From Nguyenibacter vanlangensis (GTDB lineage: Bacteria > Pseudomonadota > Alphaproteobacteria > Acetobacterales > Acetobacteraceae), in assembly GCF_038719015.1 (NCBI RefSeq), contig NZ_CP152276.1, positions 1,188,001-1,252,000 of the forward strand: a DNA stretch of 64,000 nucleotides, read 5' to 3'. The number at the start of each line of letters is the position of its first letter. The first letter of the stretch is position 1. The notes beneath the pieces are model-generated. The model saw only the letters and a list, made by a program, of their open reading frames with translations, ran no database searches and was not told the origin of the DNA. Shown one piece after another: positions 8,076 through 17,220 of the stretch. The position numbers and the translations under genes are program-made.

Positions 8076-8339
8076 TCCCAATCGGGTGGCTTGCGGCTTC
8101 CGCTGTCCCGGCTCAGGCAGTTCGGGTGTGAGTCGGGCCAAGGTTCACCCGGAGGAGTGGGAATTGTGCGTGCTGCCTGATCGGGAAGCCGGAGACCTTG
8201 CGTTTCATGCCGCATGGGCTGCGCCGGCCCGGCCTATGCGGGGTGAAAATTCCTGTTTTTCTTGCATAATGCAGCCTATCCATGAAGACTTACTTATGTT
8301 CGCCGCGCCAAGAGGGGATTAAAGCAGGAGGATAAAAAT

Positions 8340-9077
8340 TTGTATTTAGACGCAATTGCGGCGCTGCTGATGGTGGTTTTTGCCTTCGTGGCAGATCAGG
8401 GCAGCCGATCATTTCGGAAACTCAAAGATTCGTCACCCCATAAGAAGGTGAAAATTTATAGGGTTTGGCTTGCAACTTCGATCCTGTGTTTTGGCGTTCT
8501 TGGCATTCTGATCATTTATTTCATGGGACTGACGCAGGATCGTAATTTCCATGGTGGGATCTACTCGATTTACCGTCCTTACGATGTTGCTTTTGCCATC
8601 CTGAAGCAAAGTGTCAATATCGACCAAGCGCAGTTGCTACCCCTTGGTTTCGGCTTCTGCATGGGACTTGTTATATTATTATTTGTCTCCAGGACGCGGA
8701 AAGGAAAGAAATTCTATGCGACGGAAGCTGTCTCTACACTTCGGCCACGCGACGCTACTGAATCCGTCTATGTGATAGCGCTTATTATCAATGCCGCCAT
8801 CTCTGAAGAGATTATGTTCCGAGGGGCTTTCCCGTCTTTGTTATTCAATATCACTCATAATGCGATGTTCGCCATTATTGCCTCGGCCATCGTCTTTGGC
8901 TGCATGCACTGGTATCAGGGGGCACGCGGTGTATTATCGACCTTCTGCCTGGCCGTCATATTTAGTCTTATCCTTGGTGCCGGATTCAGCCTCTATCTGG
9001 TCATTGCTCTGCATTTTGTGCTCAATATGATGGCGCTGTTTGTGTTTCCAAAACGATCTCTGGCTGAACCTGGGTGA
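8340..9077 (+). CDS. CPBP family intramembrane glutamic endopeptidase
   Basis: The 245-residue protein has about six to seven membrane segments. Motif 1 is EEIMFRG (Glu-Glu-x-x-x-Arg). Motif 2 is FGCMHWYQG and motif 3 is ALHFVLNMM, together the three conserved blocks of the Rce1/CPBP (Abi) family. The start is TTG at 8340, supported by AGGAGGAT seven bases upstream. A CATAAT box at 8265 could be its -10. Members process prenylated proteins or act in bacteriocin self-immunity. The role here is unknown. The GC content is clearly lower than in the neighbours, hinting at acquisition. Confidence 0.82.
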   Translation: MYLDAIAALLMVVFAFVADQGSRSFRKLKDSSPHKKVKIYRVWLATSILCFGVLGILIIYFMGLTQDRNFHGGIYSIYRPYDVAFAILKQSVNIDQAQLLPLGFGFCMGLVILLFVSRTRKGKKFYATEAVSTLRPRDATESVYVIALIINAAISEEIMFRGAFPSLLFNITHNAMFAIIASAIVFGCMHWYQGARGVLSTFCLAVIFSLILGAGFSLYLVIALHFVLNMMALFVFPKRSLAEPG

Positions 9078-9292
9078 CGAGCGGATGAGACGGTGACGTA
9101 TCGTGGCGGGCGCGCGAAGCCTGCGCAGATGCAATGCCGGTTTTTCGACGGCTGAACCGGCTATGACGCTCCGATCTCCGGCCAGCGCGCTGTATGCGCG
9201 AGACCGTGACCCGTCCGATTTAAATTTCACTTGAATTCATGGGTCTTCGTGGCGTGAATGACGGGAGAACGGAACGCGTCCCGAGGTCGTGA

Positions 9293-9529
9293 ATGTTACG
9301 TGGCACCCTTTGGTTCTGGATGTTTGGTGGTGAACCCTGGTTTAGAATCAGGGTCGGCAACGGTATATCGAGGCCGTTGAACCTGAAAGGGTGGCTCTTT
9401 ACCGTAACGTCGATTTCCGCCGTCATCCTTCTTTCGCTGGTTTTTCCCGAGCCTTATAATCATTTTGTCTTTATGGGCGGGTTGGGCGTGGTGTTCGGGC
9501 TTATGTATCTGAAGTCCGGCGTTCCGTAG
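9293..9529 (+). CDS. Small two-helix membrane protein, hypothetical
   Basis: The 78 residues include a hydrophobic stretch WLFTVTSISAVILLSLVF and a second, FVFMGGLGVVFGLMYL. No family is recognised. It follows the CPBP gene after a 215-bp gap and shares its slightly lower GC. It could be a real small membrane protein. The Trp/Phe-rich start argues against a chance frame, but no strong ribosome binding site is seen. Confidence 0.5.
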   Translation: MLRGTLWFWMFGGEPWFRIRVGNGISRPLNLKGWLFTVTSISAVILLSLVFPEPYNHFVFMGGLGVVFGLMYLKSGVP

Positions 9530-9613
9530 TCCTTGCAGGTCAGGCTTTCAAAAGAGGTCATGCATGACATCCTGGCGGCGCGGCGCCGCGCCTGACGCAA
9601 CCCTGGGATCATC

Positions 9614-10714
9614 GTGATGCAGCAGCTTGCCAAACCTGTCCGTGTCGGCCTGATCGGCTATGGTTTTGCCGGCAGGACTTTTCATGCGCCGTTGATCGGT
9701 GCCGTGGAGGGGCTGTCGCTGGATGCGGTCGTTTCGCGCCATCCCGATGCCGTGCGTGCCGATCTGCCGGGGGTTGGCGTCCGTCCGACGGCCGAGGCGC
9801 TGCTGGCCGATGAGGCGATCGACCTTGTCGTGATCGCCACGCCGAACGAAACCCATGCCCCGCTGGCGCGTGCCGCGCTGCGGGCCGGCAAGCATGTGGT
9901 CGTCGACAAGCCGTTCGCGCTCGATCTCGGCGAAGCGCGGGCGCTGGTCGACCTGGCCGGCCGCACGGAGCGCCTGTTGTGCGTGTTCCACAACAGGCGC
10001 TGGGACAGCGATTTTCTGAGCGTGCGCGCGGCGATCGCGGACGGCGTGATCGGCCGGGTGACGCATTTCGAATCCAGGATCGACCGGTTTCGCCCGCAGG
10101 TCCGCGATCGCTGGCGCGAGCGCGACGTGCCGGGCGGCGGCATCTGGTTCGATCTCGGTCCGCATCTGATCGACCAGGCGCTGCTGCTGTTCGGCCTGCC
10201 CGACCGGGTCGTCGCCTCGCTGGCGCGCCAGCGCGACGGAGCGCTGACGGATGACTGGGCGCATGTCGTGCTGCTGTACGGCGAGCGGAGGGTGATCCTG
10301 CATGCCGGGATGCTGGTCGCCGGCGGTTCGGCCCGGTTCGTCGTGCATGGCACGGGGGGAAGCCTGGTGAAGCAGGCGGCCGACCGGCAGGAAGCGCAGT
10401 TGCTGGCCGGGATGCGGCCGGGCGATGCCGGGTGGGGCGAGGATGCCGATCCGCTGGTCGTGTATGCCGGCGACGGCACGGCGCGACACCTGCCGGCCCA
10501 TGCCGGCGACCAGCGACGGATCTATGCCGAGATCGCGGGGGCGCTGGGCGGCGCGGGCGCCAATCCGGTGCGCCCGGTGGAGGCCCTGGCGGTGATGGCC
10601 GTGCTGGACGCGGCGGTGGTGTCGGCCCGGGACGGGATCGCGGCCGAACTGTCCCTGACGAACGCCGAGCGCGGCCAATGGGGGACAGGGGCGGCCGAAT
10701 CCTGGTGTGAATAG
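9614..10714 (+). CDS. Gfo/Idh/MocA family oxidoreductase
   Basis: The 366 residues (GTG 9614, or ATG 9617 immediately after) begin with VRVGLIGYGFAGRTFHAPLI, the NAD(P) Rossmann motif of this family. Next come VVIATPNETHAPLARAALRAGKHVVVDKPFAL, with the conserved E/D-K-P catalytic Lys motif, and GGGIWFDLGPHLIDQALLLFG, which carries the conserved His. The subgroup resembles YdgJ/YhhX. The sugar or inositol substrate is not identifiable. The gene ends 32 bp before a dispersed repeat. Confidence 0.88.
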   Translation: MMQQLAKPVRVGLIGYGFAGRTFHAPLIGAVEGLSLDAVVSRHPDAVRADLPGVGVRPTAEALLADEAIDLVVIATPNETHAPLARAALRAGKHVVVDKPFALDLGEARALVDLAGRTERLLCVFHNRRWDSDFLSVRAAIADGVIGRVTHFESRIDRFRPQVRDRWRERDVPGGGIWFDLGPHLIDQALLLFGLPDRVVASLARQRDGALTDDWAHVVLLYGERRVILHAGMLVAGGSARFVVHGTGGSLVKQAADRQEAQLLAGMRPGDAGWGEDADPLVVYAGDGTARHLPAHAGDQRRIYAEIAGALGGAGANPVRPVEALAVMAVLDAAVVSARDGIAAELSLTNAERGQWGTGAAESWCE

Positions 10715-10746
10715 GGACCGGTCCGCCTGAATAGGGTCCGCCCAAA

Positions 10747-10890
10747 GCCTGCCCGGAAACGTGGGCTGGTGAGCGAGAGTGCCGCGCAGCGGCACGGCCG
10801 GCGTGGGTTTGCGAGCATCGCAGCGCAGCGGCCTTGTGGGCCGTGAGCAGCGAAGCGCAGCAAACCCGCGTCGGATCGCCGCCAGCGCGC
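10747..10890 (-). repeat. Convergent-intergenic repeat, dispersed copy (inverted)
   Basis: Read on the minus strand it begins GCGCGCTGGCGGCGATCC and continues CAAGGCCGCTGCGCTGCGATGC and CGCTCACCAGCCCACG. These align with the tandem copies at 20105-20446. It starts two bases after the TAA of the M20 hydrolase gene and lies between two convergent genes. GC-rich hairpins suggest a bidirectional transcription end. Confidence 0.75.
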
Positions 10891-10892
10891 GT

Positions 10893-12314
10893 TTACGGGC
10901 AGGCTTGGATGGGGGGGTGGGTGTCTGGGGGCATGGGACTGACATAAGGCTGGCGGCGCAGCCGGTCCGCGTGGTCGCGTTTGGCGCGGTCCAGCAGGGC
11001 GGGGTCGGAGAGGATGTCGGTGGCGGTGGCGGCCATGACCTTGGCGACGTGGACCATGCCCTTGTGCGCGACGGAGGATTTGCCCTGGGCGGTCATCTGC
11101 CAGGAATGCAGGGTGGTGCCGATGGCGCAGGTGGCGCCCAGCGCCTGGACGGTGGGCACCACCCAACTGACGTCGCCGACATCGGTCGAGCCCAGCAGGA
11201 TCGGGCCGGCCGGCGACGGATAGGGCAGGATGGCGTCGCAGAGCGGGCGGTCGGTGTCCGCCGGCAGGCCGACCTGGCGCAGGGCGGCGGCGATGTCCTC
11301 GGGGTTGAAGGTGGCCTGCATGTCGCGCGCGAAGGCGCGGTCGGCTTCGTCGAAGGGCGGCGGGCCGAGGCGTTCGAGATTGGCCTGCATGGCGGCTTCG
11401 AGCGGAGGATTGCCCAGCAGGTTGGCCATGCCGCTGACGACCTGGCAGGTCACGGTGGTTTCGGTCATCAGCGCCGCGCCCTCGGCGACGCGGCGCACGC
11501 GCTGGGCCAGGGCCAGCATGTCGTCCAGTTCGGCCGCGCGGACGGTGTAGCGGATCACGGTCCGGGACTGCACGACGTTGGGCGCGGCCCCGCCGGCATC
11601 CTGATAGGCGTAGTGGATGCGCGAGCTGGGCAGCATATGTTCGCGCAGGTAATTGACCCCGATATTCATCAGTTCGGCCGCGTCCAGCGCCGAGCGGCCG
11701 AGATGCGGCGCGGCGGCGGCGTGGGCGGCGCGGCCGGTGAAGGTGAAATCGAGGCGGATATTCGCCAGCGCGGCGGGCGGGAAGACCGTGGCGAAGGCGT
11801 AGGGGTGCCAGGAGATCGCGGCATCGACGTCGTCGAACACGCCCGCGCGGACCATGAAGCCCTTGCCGGCGCCGCCTTCCTCGGCCGGGCAGCCGTAATA
11901 GCGCACGCGCCCGGGCGTGCCGGTGGCGGCCAGCCAGTCCTTGACGGCGGTCGCCGCCAGCAGGGAGGCCGAGCCGAGCAGGTTATGCCCGCAGGCATGG
12001 CCGTTGCCGTCGCCGGGGACGGGCTGGTGCCGGGTCAGGCCGGCTTCCTGGCTGAGGCCCGGCAGGGCGTCATATTCGCCGAGGAAGGCGATGACCGGGC
12101 CGCCCTCGCCGGCCTCACCCATCACGGCGGTCGGCAGGCCGCCGACGGCGGGCGTGACGCGGAACCCCTCGGCCCGCAAGGCATCGGCGTGCAGCGCGAC
12201 CGAGCGGAATTCGGTGAAATTCAGTTCCGGCACCGCCCAGACCGCGTCGCTGAGCGCGATCAGCGGTGCCTTGCGGGCCTCGACGAGGTCCCAGACCGGT
12301 GCAGCATTGCGCAT
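10893..12314 (-). CDS. M20 family metallo-amidohydrolase (AbgB-like)
   Basis: The 473-residue protein carries M20 di-metal motifs: GHACGHNLLG, the catalytic/metal Glu pair in CPAEEGGAGK, and ISWHPYAFA. TFTGRAAHAAAAPHLGRSALDAAELMN is the lid/dimerisation domain, and GSTDVGDVSWVVPT supplies the last ligand region. This layout resembles the AbgB subunit of p-aminobenzoyl-glutamate hydrolase and related aminoacylases, acting in the cytoplasm. The stop is directly abutted by a dispersed repeat. No AbgA partner is nearby. Confidence 0.87.
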   Translation of the reverse strand: MRNAAPVWDLVEARKAPLIALSDAVWAVPELNFTEFRSVALHADALRAEGFRVTPAVGGLPTAVMGEAGEGGPVIAFLGEYDALPGLSQEAGLTRHQPVPGDGNGHACGHNLLGSASLLAATAVKDWLAATGTPGRVRYYGCPAEEGGAGKGFMVRAGVFDDVDAAISWHPYAFATVFPPAALANIRLDFTFTGRAAHAAAAPHLGRSALDAAELMNIGVNYLREHMLPSSRIHYAYQDAGGAAPNVVQSRTVIRYTVRAAELDDMLALAQRVRRVAEGAALMTETTVTCQVVSGMANLLGNPPLEAAMQANLERLGPPPFDEADRAFARDMQATFNPEDIAAALRQVGLPADTDRPLCDAILPYPSPAGPILLGSTDVGDVSWVVPTVQALGATCAIGTTLHSWQMTAQGKSSVAHKGMVHVAKVMAATATDILSDPALLDRAKRDHADRLRRQPYVSPMPPDTHPPIQACP

Positions 12315-12560
12315 GTTTCCCCCTGTCGGTCGCGATCAGCGCGGCAGCATAGACCAGGAATCGCGGGCAGGTCACGTTTGCGTTGGCGCGGGGCCCTTGG
12401 CCTTCGGGCGCCTGCCGTTCAGCGGGAGGGCGCCGCGGCCATCGACCCTGGGCCGCCATTGACGGAATTGGGCTGCGTGGCGGATAGTCCGCCACCGGCG
12501 TGGTGGTGTCCGCCGCCATGTCCGCCCCCCCACCGGCCCGTCGGAGCGTTCAGACCCCCC

Positions 12561-13373
12561 ATGCGTCCATTGCTTGCGTGCGCCCTTCTGACCGGGCTGT
12601 TCCTGGTTCCGCCTGCCGCGCGGGCCGACGATGCCGCATTGCGCCGCGCGGTCGCCGATCCGGCCCGCACGCCGAAATTCGTGGCGCGCGATGCCGTGCG
12701 CCATCCGGTGGAGGAACTGGAATTCTTCGGCATCACGCCGCGTTCCACGGTCGTGGAAATCTGGCCCGGCGGTGGATACTGGACCGAGATCCTGGCGCCC
12801 TATCTGCATGACCGGGGCGTTTATTACGTTGCGATGGGCGCCGGCGACGGCACGCACGTGGAAAGCGCGTTCTCGCGCTTTCCACAGGCCGAGCAGGAGC
12901 GGTTCGACGCCGATCCGGCCCGTTTCGGCCGGATCCGGCGGACCGTGCTGTCGCAGGGGCATGACGATATCGCCCCGGCCGGCAGCGTGGACATGGTGCT
13001 GACATTCCGCAACCTGCATAACTGGATGAAGCAGGGCGACGCGGAAGAGATGATCGCGGCGGTACACAAGGCATTGAAACCGGGTGGAATTTTCTGTGTC
13101 GAGGACCATCGCGCCCGGCCCGACGCGCCGCAGGACCCGCGCGCGCTGAGCGGATACGTGCGGCAGGATTATGCGATCGCGCTGATCGAGAAGGCGGGCT
13201 TCGCGCTTGTCTCGCATTCCGAGATCGATGCCAACCCGAAGGACACGACCCATTGGGCGAAGGGCGTCTGGACGCTGCCGCCGACGCTGGCCCTGGGCGA
13301 GCAGGACCGCGCGCGGTACCAGGCGATCGGCGAGGCGGACAATTTCGTGCTGAGATTCCGCAAGGTCCCGTGA
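12561..13373 (+). CDS. Secreted class I methyltransferase-like protein (COG4798 type)
   Basis: The start at ATG 12561 gives 270 residues with a signal peptide (LLACALLTGLFLVPPAARA) cut near residue 22. The methyltransferase core follows: STVVEIWPGGGYWTEILAPYL, then VDMVLTFRNLHNWM and HKALKPGGIFCVEDHRA. Thus a SAM-type fold appears to be exported, where SAM is not normally available. The frame extends far upstream but has no coding character there, since that strand lies opposite the M20 gene. The gene is divergent from the M20 hydrolase across 246 bp. Confidence 0.8.
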   Translation: MRPLLACALLTGLFLVPPAARADDAALRRAVADPARTPKFVARDAVRHPVEELEFFGITPRSTVVEIWPGGGYWTEILAPYLHDRGVYYVAMGAGDGTHVESAFSRFPQAEQERFDADPARFGRIRRTVLSQGHDDIAPAGSVDMVLTFRNLHNWMKQGDAEEMIAAVHKALKPGGIFCVEDHRARPDAPQDPRALSGYVRQDYAIALIEKAGFALVSHSEIDANPKDTTHWAKGVWTLPPTLALGEQDRARYQAIGEADNFVLRFRKVP

Positions 13374-13516
13374 GGCGGCGGACGCGCCGCGTCGTGTGAC
13401 GCCGTTCGGGCCGCCGGTAAAACGCGCGCGGCGGGAACGGCCCGGCCGGCCTGATACCCATAAGGCCTGGCACCCATATGGCGGGGGCTATCATGCCGCC
13501 GGGAAGGGGAGCAGCC

Positions 13517-13726
13517 ATGCCGTATGCGTCCGTCGAGGCGTTGCCGGATTCGGTCCGCGCGCATCTGCCGCGCCATGCGCAGGAAATCTATCGCGCCGCG
13601 TTCAATCGCGCCTGGTCCGATTATGCCGACCGGGGGGCATTGCGCGAGGAGATTGCCCACAAGGTGGCCTGGGCGGCGGTCAAGCATCGCTATCGCAAGG
13701 ACGAGGATCGCTGGGTCGAACGGTAG
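13517..13726 (+). CDS. chaB: ChaB family protein
   Basis: The 69-residue protein reads PYASVEALPDSVRAHLPRHAQEIYRAAFNRAW, followed by AHKVAWAAVKHRYRKD, the full ChaB domain. ChaB was named for association with the ChaA cation antiporter, but no chaA is adjacent here. The start is set by GGAAGGGGAG upstream of ATG 13517. Confidence 0.85.
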   Translation: MPYASVEALPDSVRAHLPRHAQEIYRAAFNRAWSDYADRGALREEIAHKVAWAAVKHRYRKDEDRWVER

Positions 13727-13750
13727 GGAGAATCGGGCCTTTCCGGGCGA

Positions 13751-14560
13751 TCAGGACGACCAGTTTTCCTGAAAATCGCCGTACAGGGTCAGGCCTCCAT
13801 CGACGAACAGGGTCTGGCCGGTGATGTAGGCCGCCTGCGCCGAGGCCAGGAAAAGGATGGCGTCCGCGATCTCGTCCGGTTCGCCCGGGCGGTGCATCGG
13901 GATATGGCGCGATACGGCCGCGCGCTGCGCCGGGTCGTCGGTCCATGCCGCGTTCATGGGCGTCACGATGGCGCCGGGGGCCACCGCGTTGATGCGAATG
14001 CCCCGGGCGGCATATTCCAGCGCCAGCGTCCGCACGATATTCGTCACCGCCCCCTTGCTGGCGGAATAGCCCAGATAGCCGGGCTTGGGTATCGTCTGGT
14101 GGACCGAACCGACGACGACGATCGTGCCGGCCGTGCCGGCCCTGGTCCAGTGGGCCAGGGCTTCACGCGCGTAAAGCACGACGCCGCCGACATTCACCGC
14201 CATAACGTCGTTGAAATCCTGCAGCCGGAGCGCGTGCGACGGCGAGGGGATCTGGAATCCGGCATTGCATACCAGGACGTCGATCGTGCCCATCGCCGCG
14301 ATCATGTCGCGCATCGTGGCGCTGACATTCCGTTCATCCGCGACATTGCCCGGAAAGGCCAGGTGGGGGCCAGCGGCGACCGGGGGCAGCGCGTTCATGG
14401 TGCGCAGGGCCGTGTCGGGATGCAGGTCGTTGACCGCGACGCGCGCGCCTGCCTCGGCAAAGCGGCGGGCGGTGGTCGCGCCGATCCCCTGCCCCGCGCC
14501 CGTCACCAATATCGCGCGCCCTTCGAACCGGCCATTGCCGCACCGATCGTCGCCGGACAT
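13751..14560 (-). CDS. SDR family oxidoreductase
   Basis: The 269-residue protein has TGAGQGIGATTARRFAEAG (TGxxxGIG cofactor motif), VCNAGF (NAG), VVGSVHQ (catalytic Ser) and YLGYSASKGAV (YxxxK), then PGAIVTPMN. This is a classical SDR of the glucose 1-dehydrogenase/3-oxoacyl-reductase type. The C-terminal LFVDGGLTLYGDFQENW resembles sugar dehydrogenases. The preference between NAD and NADP cannot be settled. It is convergent with chaB. Confidence 0.87.
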   Translation of the reverse strand: MSGDDRCGNGRFEGRAILVTGAGQGIGATTARRFAEAGARVAVNDLHPDTALRTMNALPPVAAGPHLAFPGNVADERNVSATMRDMIAAMGTIDVLVCNAGFQIPSPSHALRLQDFNDVMAVNVGGVVLYAREALAHWTRAGTAGTIVVVGSVHQTIPKPGYLGYSASKGAVTNIVRTLALEYAARGIRINAVAPGAIVTPMNAAWTDDPAQRAAVSRHIPMHRPGEPDEIADAILFLASAQAAYITGQTLFVDGGLTLYGDFQENWSS

Positions 14561-14906
14561 GGGTCCTCCATCATACGCACGTCATATGCAAGCCGACCGC
14601 AGGTGAACGCGGCCGGCCGGGCGCGGTTCGTCGAAACCTGTCATGTTTCCCCCGTCATGTTCCGCTGTCACGTTTCCCGGGGCCCCTTCACGATGCCCTC
14701 ATGTCCAGATTAAGGAATTCTTCAGACTTCGGGGCCATTATACTTGGCCGATTTTTCTGACGGCCTGCCGATCGTGTGCGCTGGTGGAATTTTTGGACGG
14801 ATCATGTGGCGGCCGTTCCGGAAGATCCCTGTTTTGTCTTGAAAATCCGGAACCCGCAGAGGAATACGGGGTTAAAGCCGGCGGGTTTGCCGAGAAGGGG
14901 ATGGCA
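14561..14906. other. 346-bp intergenic region, no gene seen
   Basis: This region lies between the divergent SDR and GH16 genes. It holds three imperfect iterations of a TCATGTTTCCC/GTCACGTTTCCC motif at about 14640-14680 and must contain both promoters. The GH16 frame is open through the right part, but that sequence lacks a convincing start or a family match. Confidence 0.5.
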
Positions 14907-15803
14907 ATGCGCGGGTTTCGTCCTGCCTGTATCATGCCGGTCGTGCGGGCGCTGACGGTCGGGGCGTCCATCATCTGGGCGGCCGGCCTGTCATGGATGA
15001 CGCGCCCGGCCGATGCGGCGGCCTCTCCGATACGGCTCTGTGGCGAAATGCCGGTCTTCAACGACGAATTCAACGACCTGCGCCTCGGGGCGTGGAAGCT
15101 GAACGGCGCCCGGTGGATCGCGCATACGCCGTGGGGCGGCGATTTCGGCGATGCGCGCTTTACCGATCCGGGCCCGGGATCGGCCTTTTCGGTCCATGAC
15201 GGTATCCTGTCGATCGCGGCGCGCAAGGATGCGGCGGGGCACTGGTCGTCGGGCATGCTGGCGTCGGCGGATGCGGACCATAACGGCTTCATGACGATGT
15301 ACGGGTATTTCGAAACCCGCATGAAGCTGCCGCCCGGCCCGGGAACATGGGTCGGCAGTTGGCTGAACGAGGACGTGCCGACGGGCTGGATGCTGCCGAC
15401 GGTGGAAATCGATACGATCGAGTATTACGGCCAGTTTCCCGACAAGTTCCACACCACGATCCATGTCTGGCACGGGCATTCGGCCGGGCGGGACAAGGGG
15501 GCGGCGATCCTCAGCACCGTGCCGGCCAATTCGCTGGTCGATGCGTTCCATACCTATGGCACGCTGGTGACGCCGCAATGGGTGGTGTTCTACCTGGACC
15601 GCAAGGAAATCTGGCGCAGTCCGACGCCGCCGGAGCATAAGCGGCCCTTCATGTTCCTGATCAACCTGGCGCTGGGGTCGGGCTGGCCGATCGACAAGAC
15701 CCTGAACCCGGCGGTGATGCAGATCGACTACGCCCGGGTATACCGGCCCACCGACCCGCAGGCGTTCGCGCGCTGCCTGGTGGAGCATTCCGCCCATTCC
15801 TGA
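14907..15803 (+). CDS. Secreted glycoside hydrolase family 16 protein
   Basis: The start at ATG 14907 follows GAGAAGGGG and gives 298 residues. An N-terminal signal peptide with a hydrophobic core (VVRALTVGASIIWAAGLSW) ends near ADAA. The GH16 fold includes YFETRMKLPPGPGTWVGSW and the catalytic motif VEIDTIEYYG (E-x-D-x-x-E), then FHTTIHVWH and FYLDRKEIW. It probably cleaves or rearranges beta-1,3/1,4-glycans in the periplasm or outside. With an acyltransferase gene 119 bp downstream it may trim or modify the cell's own exopolysaccharide. The target glycan is unknown. Confidence 0.85.
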   Translation: MRGFRPACIMPVVRALTVGASIIWAAGLSWMTRPADAAASPIRLCGEMPVFNDEFNDLRLGAWKLNGARWIAHTPWGGDFGDARFTDPGPGSAFSVHDGILSIAARKDAAGHWSSGMLASADADHNGFMTMYGYFETRMKLPPGPGTWVGSWLNEDVPTGWMLPTVEIDTIEYYGQFPDKFHTTIHVWHGHSAGRDKGAAILSTVPANSLVDAFHTYGTLVTPQWVVFYLDRKEIWRSPTPPEHKRPFMFLINLALGSGWPIDKTLNPAVMQIDYARVYRPTDPQAFARCLVEHSAHS

Positions 15804-15922
15804 TGGGCTTTTCCTGATTTCGTTTTTTTTATCCTGTTAGCTGGTTAGCCGGCCAAGAGTTCGAGGTGACGTTTTGACACGATCCGATCTGTTTCGAAAA
15901 CAAAACAAAAAGCGAGGAGATC

Positions 15923-17218
15923 ATGTCGCGGATAATGGGAGTGATCGAGGCGATCCCGGCGCTGTACAAGCGTCCCAAAGACGGGATGGCCTATAATCCG
16001 CAGATTGACGGGTTGCGCTGTCTGGCGATCCTGTCCGTCCTGGTGTGGCATGGCGGCCTGCGCATCGTGCGCCATGGCGAGCTGCTCGATCCTGGGGGAG
16101 GAAGGCTGGAGCGGCTCTATGCCGTGCTGCCGCATGGCGAGATCGGGGTGGTCCTGTTCTTCATGATCAGCGGGCTGATCATTGCCCGGCCGTTCCTGGG
16201 CGATCCGTCGCGGCCCGTGGCGCCGGGCAAGTTCTATTATCGCCGCTTCCACAGGCTCTATCCGCCCTATCTGATCGCGCTGGGGCTGTGCAGCATACCG
16301 GTCTTCCTCGACGTCCTGCACCACAACCATACCTGGCGGATCACCCCGACCGAGAGTTTCGTGGCCAGCATGGCCTATGTCCACGGCGTGGTGTGGAACG
16401 CGCCGTCAATGTTCATCCCGCCGCTATGGTCTCTGGAGGTCGAGGTCCAGTTCTATCTGCTGTTTCCGATGCTGATCGTGATCTACCGGAAGATGGGCGC
16501 GTCACGGATCGCATCGACGCTTGCCGTGCTGGCCCTGTATGTCGTGACGCTGGGCTATATCCACGGGCTGTATGGGTTCGACGGACGATTCCGCTTCGGG
16601 CTGGTGACCCACCTGCCCTATTTCATCATGGGGATCATCGTCGCGGACCTGGCCGAGCGCCATGGCGCGACGGCGCGGCGGCGCGCCGGAGAGTGCGACC
16701 TGCTGCTGTGCGCCGGTCTCGTGCTGTTCCTGCTGGCCGGGCTGGCGCTGACCCGGGTCAATGCCGAGGCACGGCCGCCGGTACTGTACAGCGCGTTGCA
16801 GGCCCTGTCGATGCTGTCCTGCCTCTGCGTCATGGTCGGGGCGATGTATGGGCGGCGCGGCGGGGCGCTGTTCGGCAATGCGTGGATCTGCCTGACCGGG
16901 ACCATGTGCTATTCGATCTATCTGGTGCATGTGCCGCTGATGGAGGCCATCGAGACCGTGGTGCTGCACAGGCTGCCCGCGACCTCGCCCGTGCTGTTGG
17001 GGATGACGGACGCCGCAGTGCTGCTGCCCAGCGTCTGGCTGGCCGGGCTGGGGTTCTATATCTTTGTCGAACGGCCCTTCATGAATCGGCAGGCGCGGCC
17101 CGTGCCGTCCGCCTCTCTGGTCACGGAGGCGGCGCTGGCCGCGGGTACGGCCCTGACGGACGGCGCGCAGGCCGTCGTCGGATCGGCGACGCAGCCGTCA
17201 TCCGCGCCCGGATCGTGA
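15923..17218 (+). CDS. Acyltransferase 3 family membrane protein (OafA/YrhL-like)
   Basis: The 431-residue protein begins NPQIDGLRCLAILSVLVWHGG, with the conserved His of acyltransferase-3 enzymes. GEIGVVLFFMISGLIIARPF and FYYRRFHRLYPPYLIAL (R-x-R-R-x-x-R-[IL]-x-P type) follow, then PPLWSLEVEVQFYLLFP and about ten membrane helices. Such proteins acylate sugars at the inner membrane using cytoplasmic acyl-CoA. The C-terminal ~40 residues are low-complexity Ala/Pro. It follows the GH16 gene on the same strand. Its stop codon is almost adjacent to the convergent chemoreceptor stop. Confidence 0.88.
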   Translation: MSRIMGVIEAIPALYKRPKDGMAYNPQIDGLRCLAILSVLVWHGGLRIVRHGELLDPGGGRLERLYAVLPHGEIGVVLFFMISGLIIARPFLGDPSRPVAPGKFYYRRFHRLYPPYLIALGLCSIPVFLDVLHHNHTWRITPTESFVASMAYVHGVVWNAPSMFIPPLWSLEVEVQFYLLFPMLIVIYRKMGASRIASTLAVLALYVVTLGYIHGLYGFDGRFRFGLVTHLPYFIMGIIVADLAERHGATARRRAGECDLLLCAGLVLFLLAGLALTRVNAEARPPVLYSALQALSMLSCLCVMVGAMYGRRGGALFGNAWICLTGTMCYSIYLVHVPLMEAIETVVLHRLPATSPVLLGMTDAAVLLPSVWLAGLGFYIFVERPFMNRQARPVPSASLVTEAALAAGTALTDGAQAVVGSATQPSSAPGS

Positions 17219-17220
17219 CG

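Noticed and set aside
10779..12560. Long plus-strand open frame upstream of the secreted methyltransferase
   Set aside because: It lies opposite the well-supported M20 hydrolase gene, is Gly/Arg/Ala-rich without any fold motif, and the methyltransferase has its own start and signal peptide at 12561.
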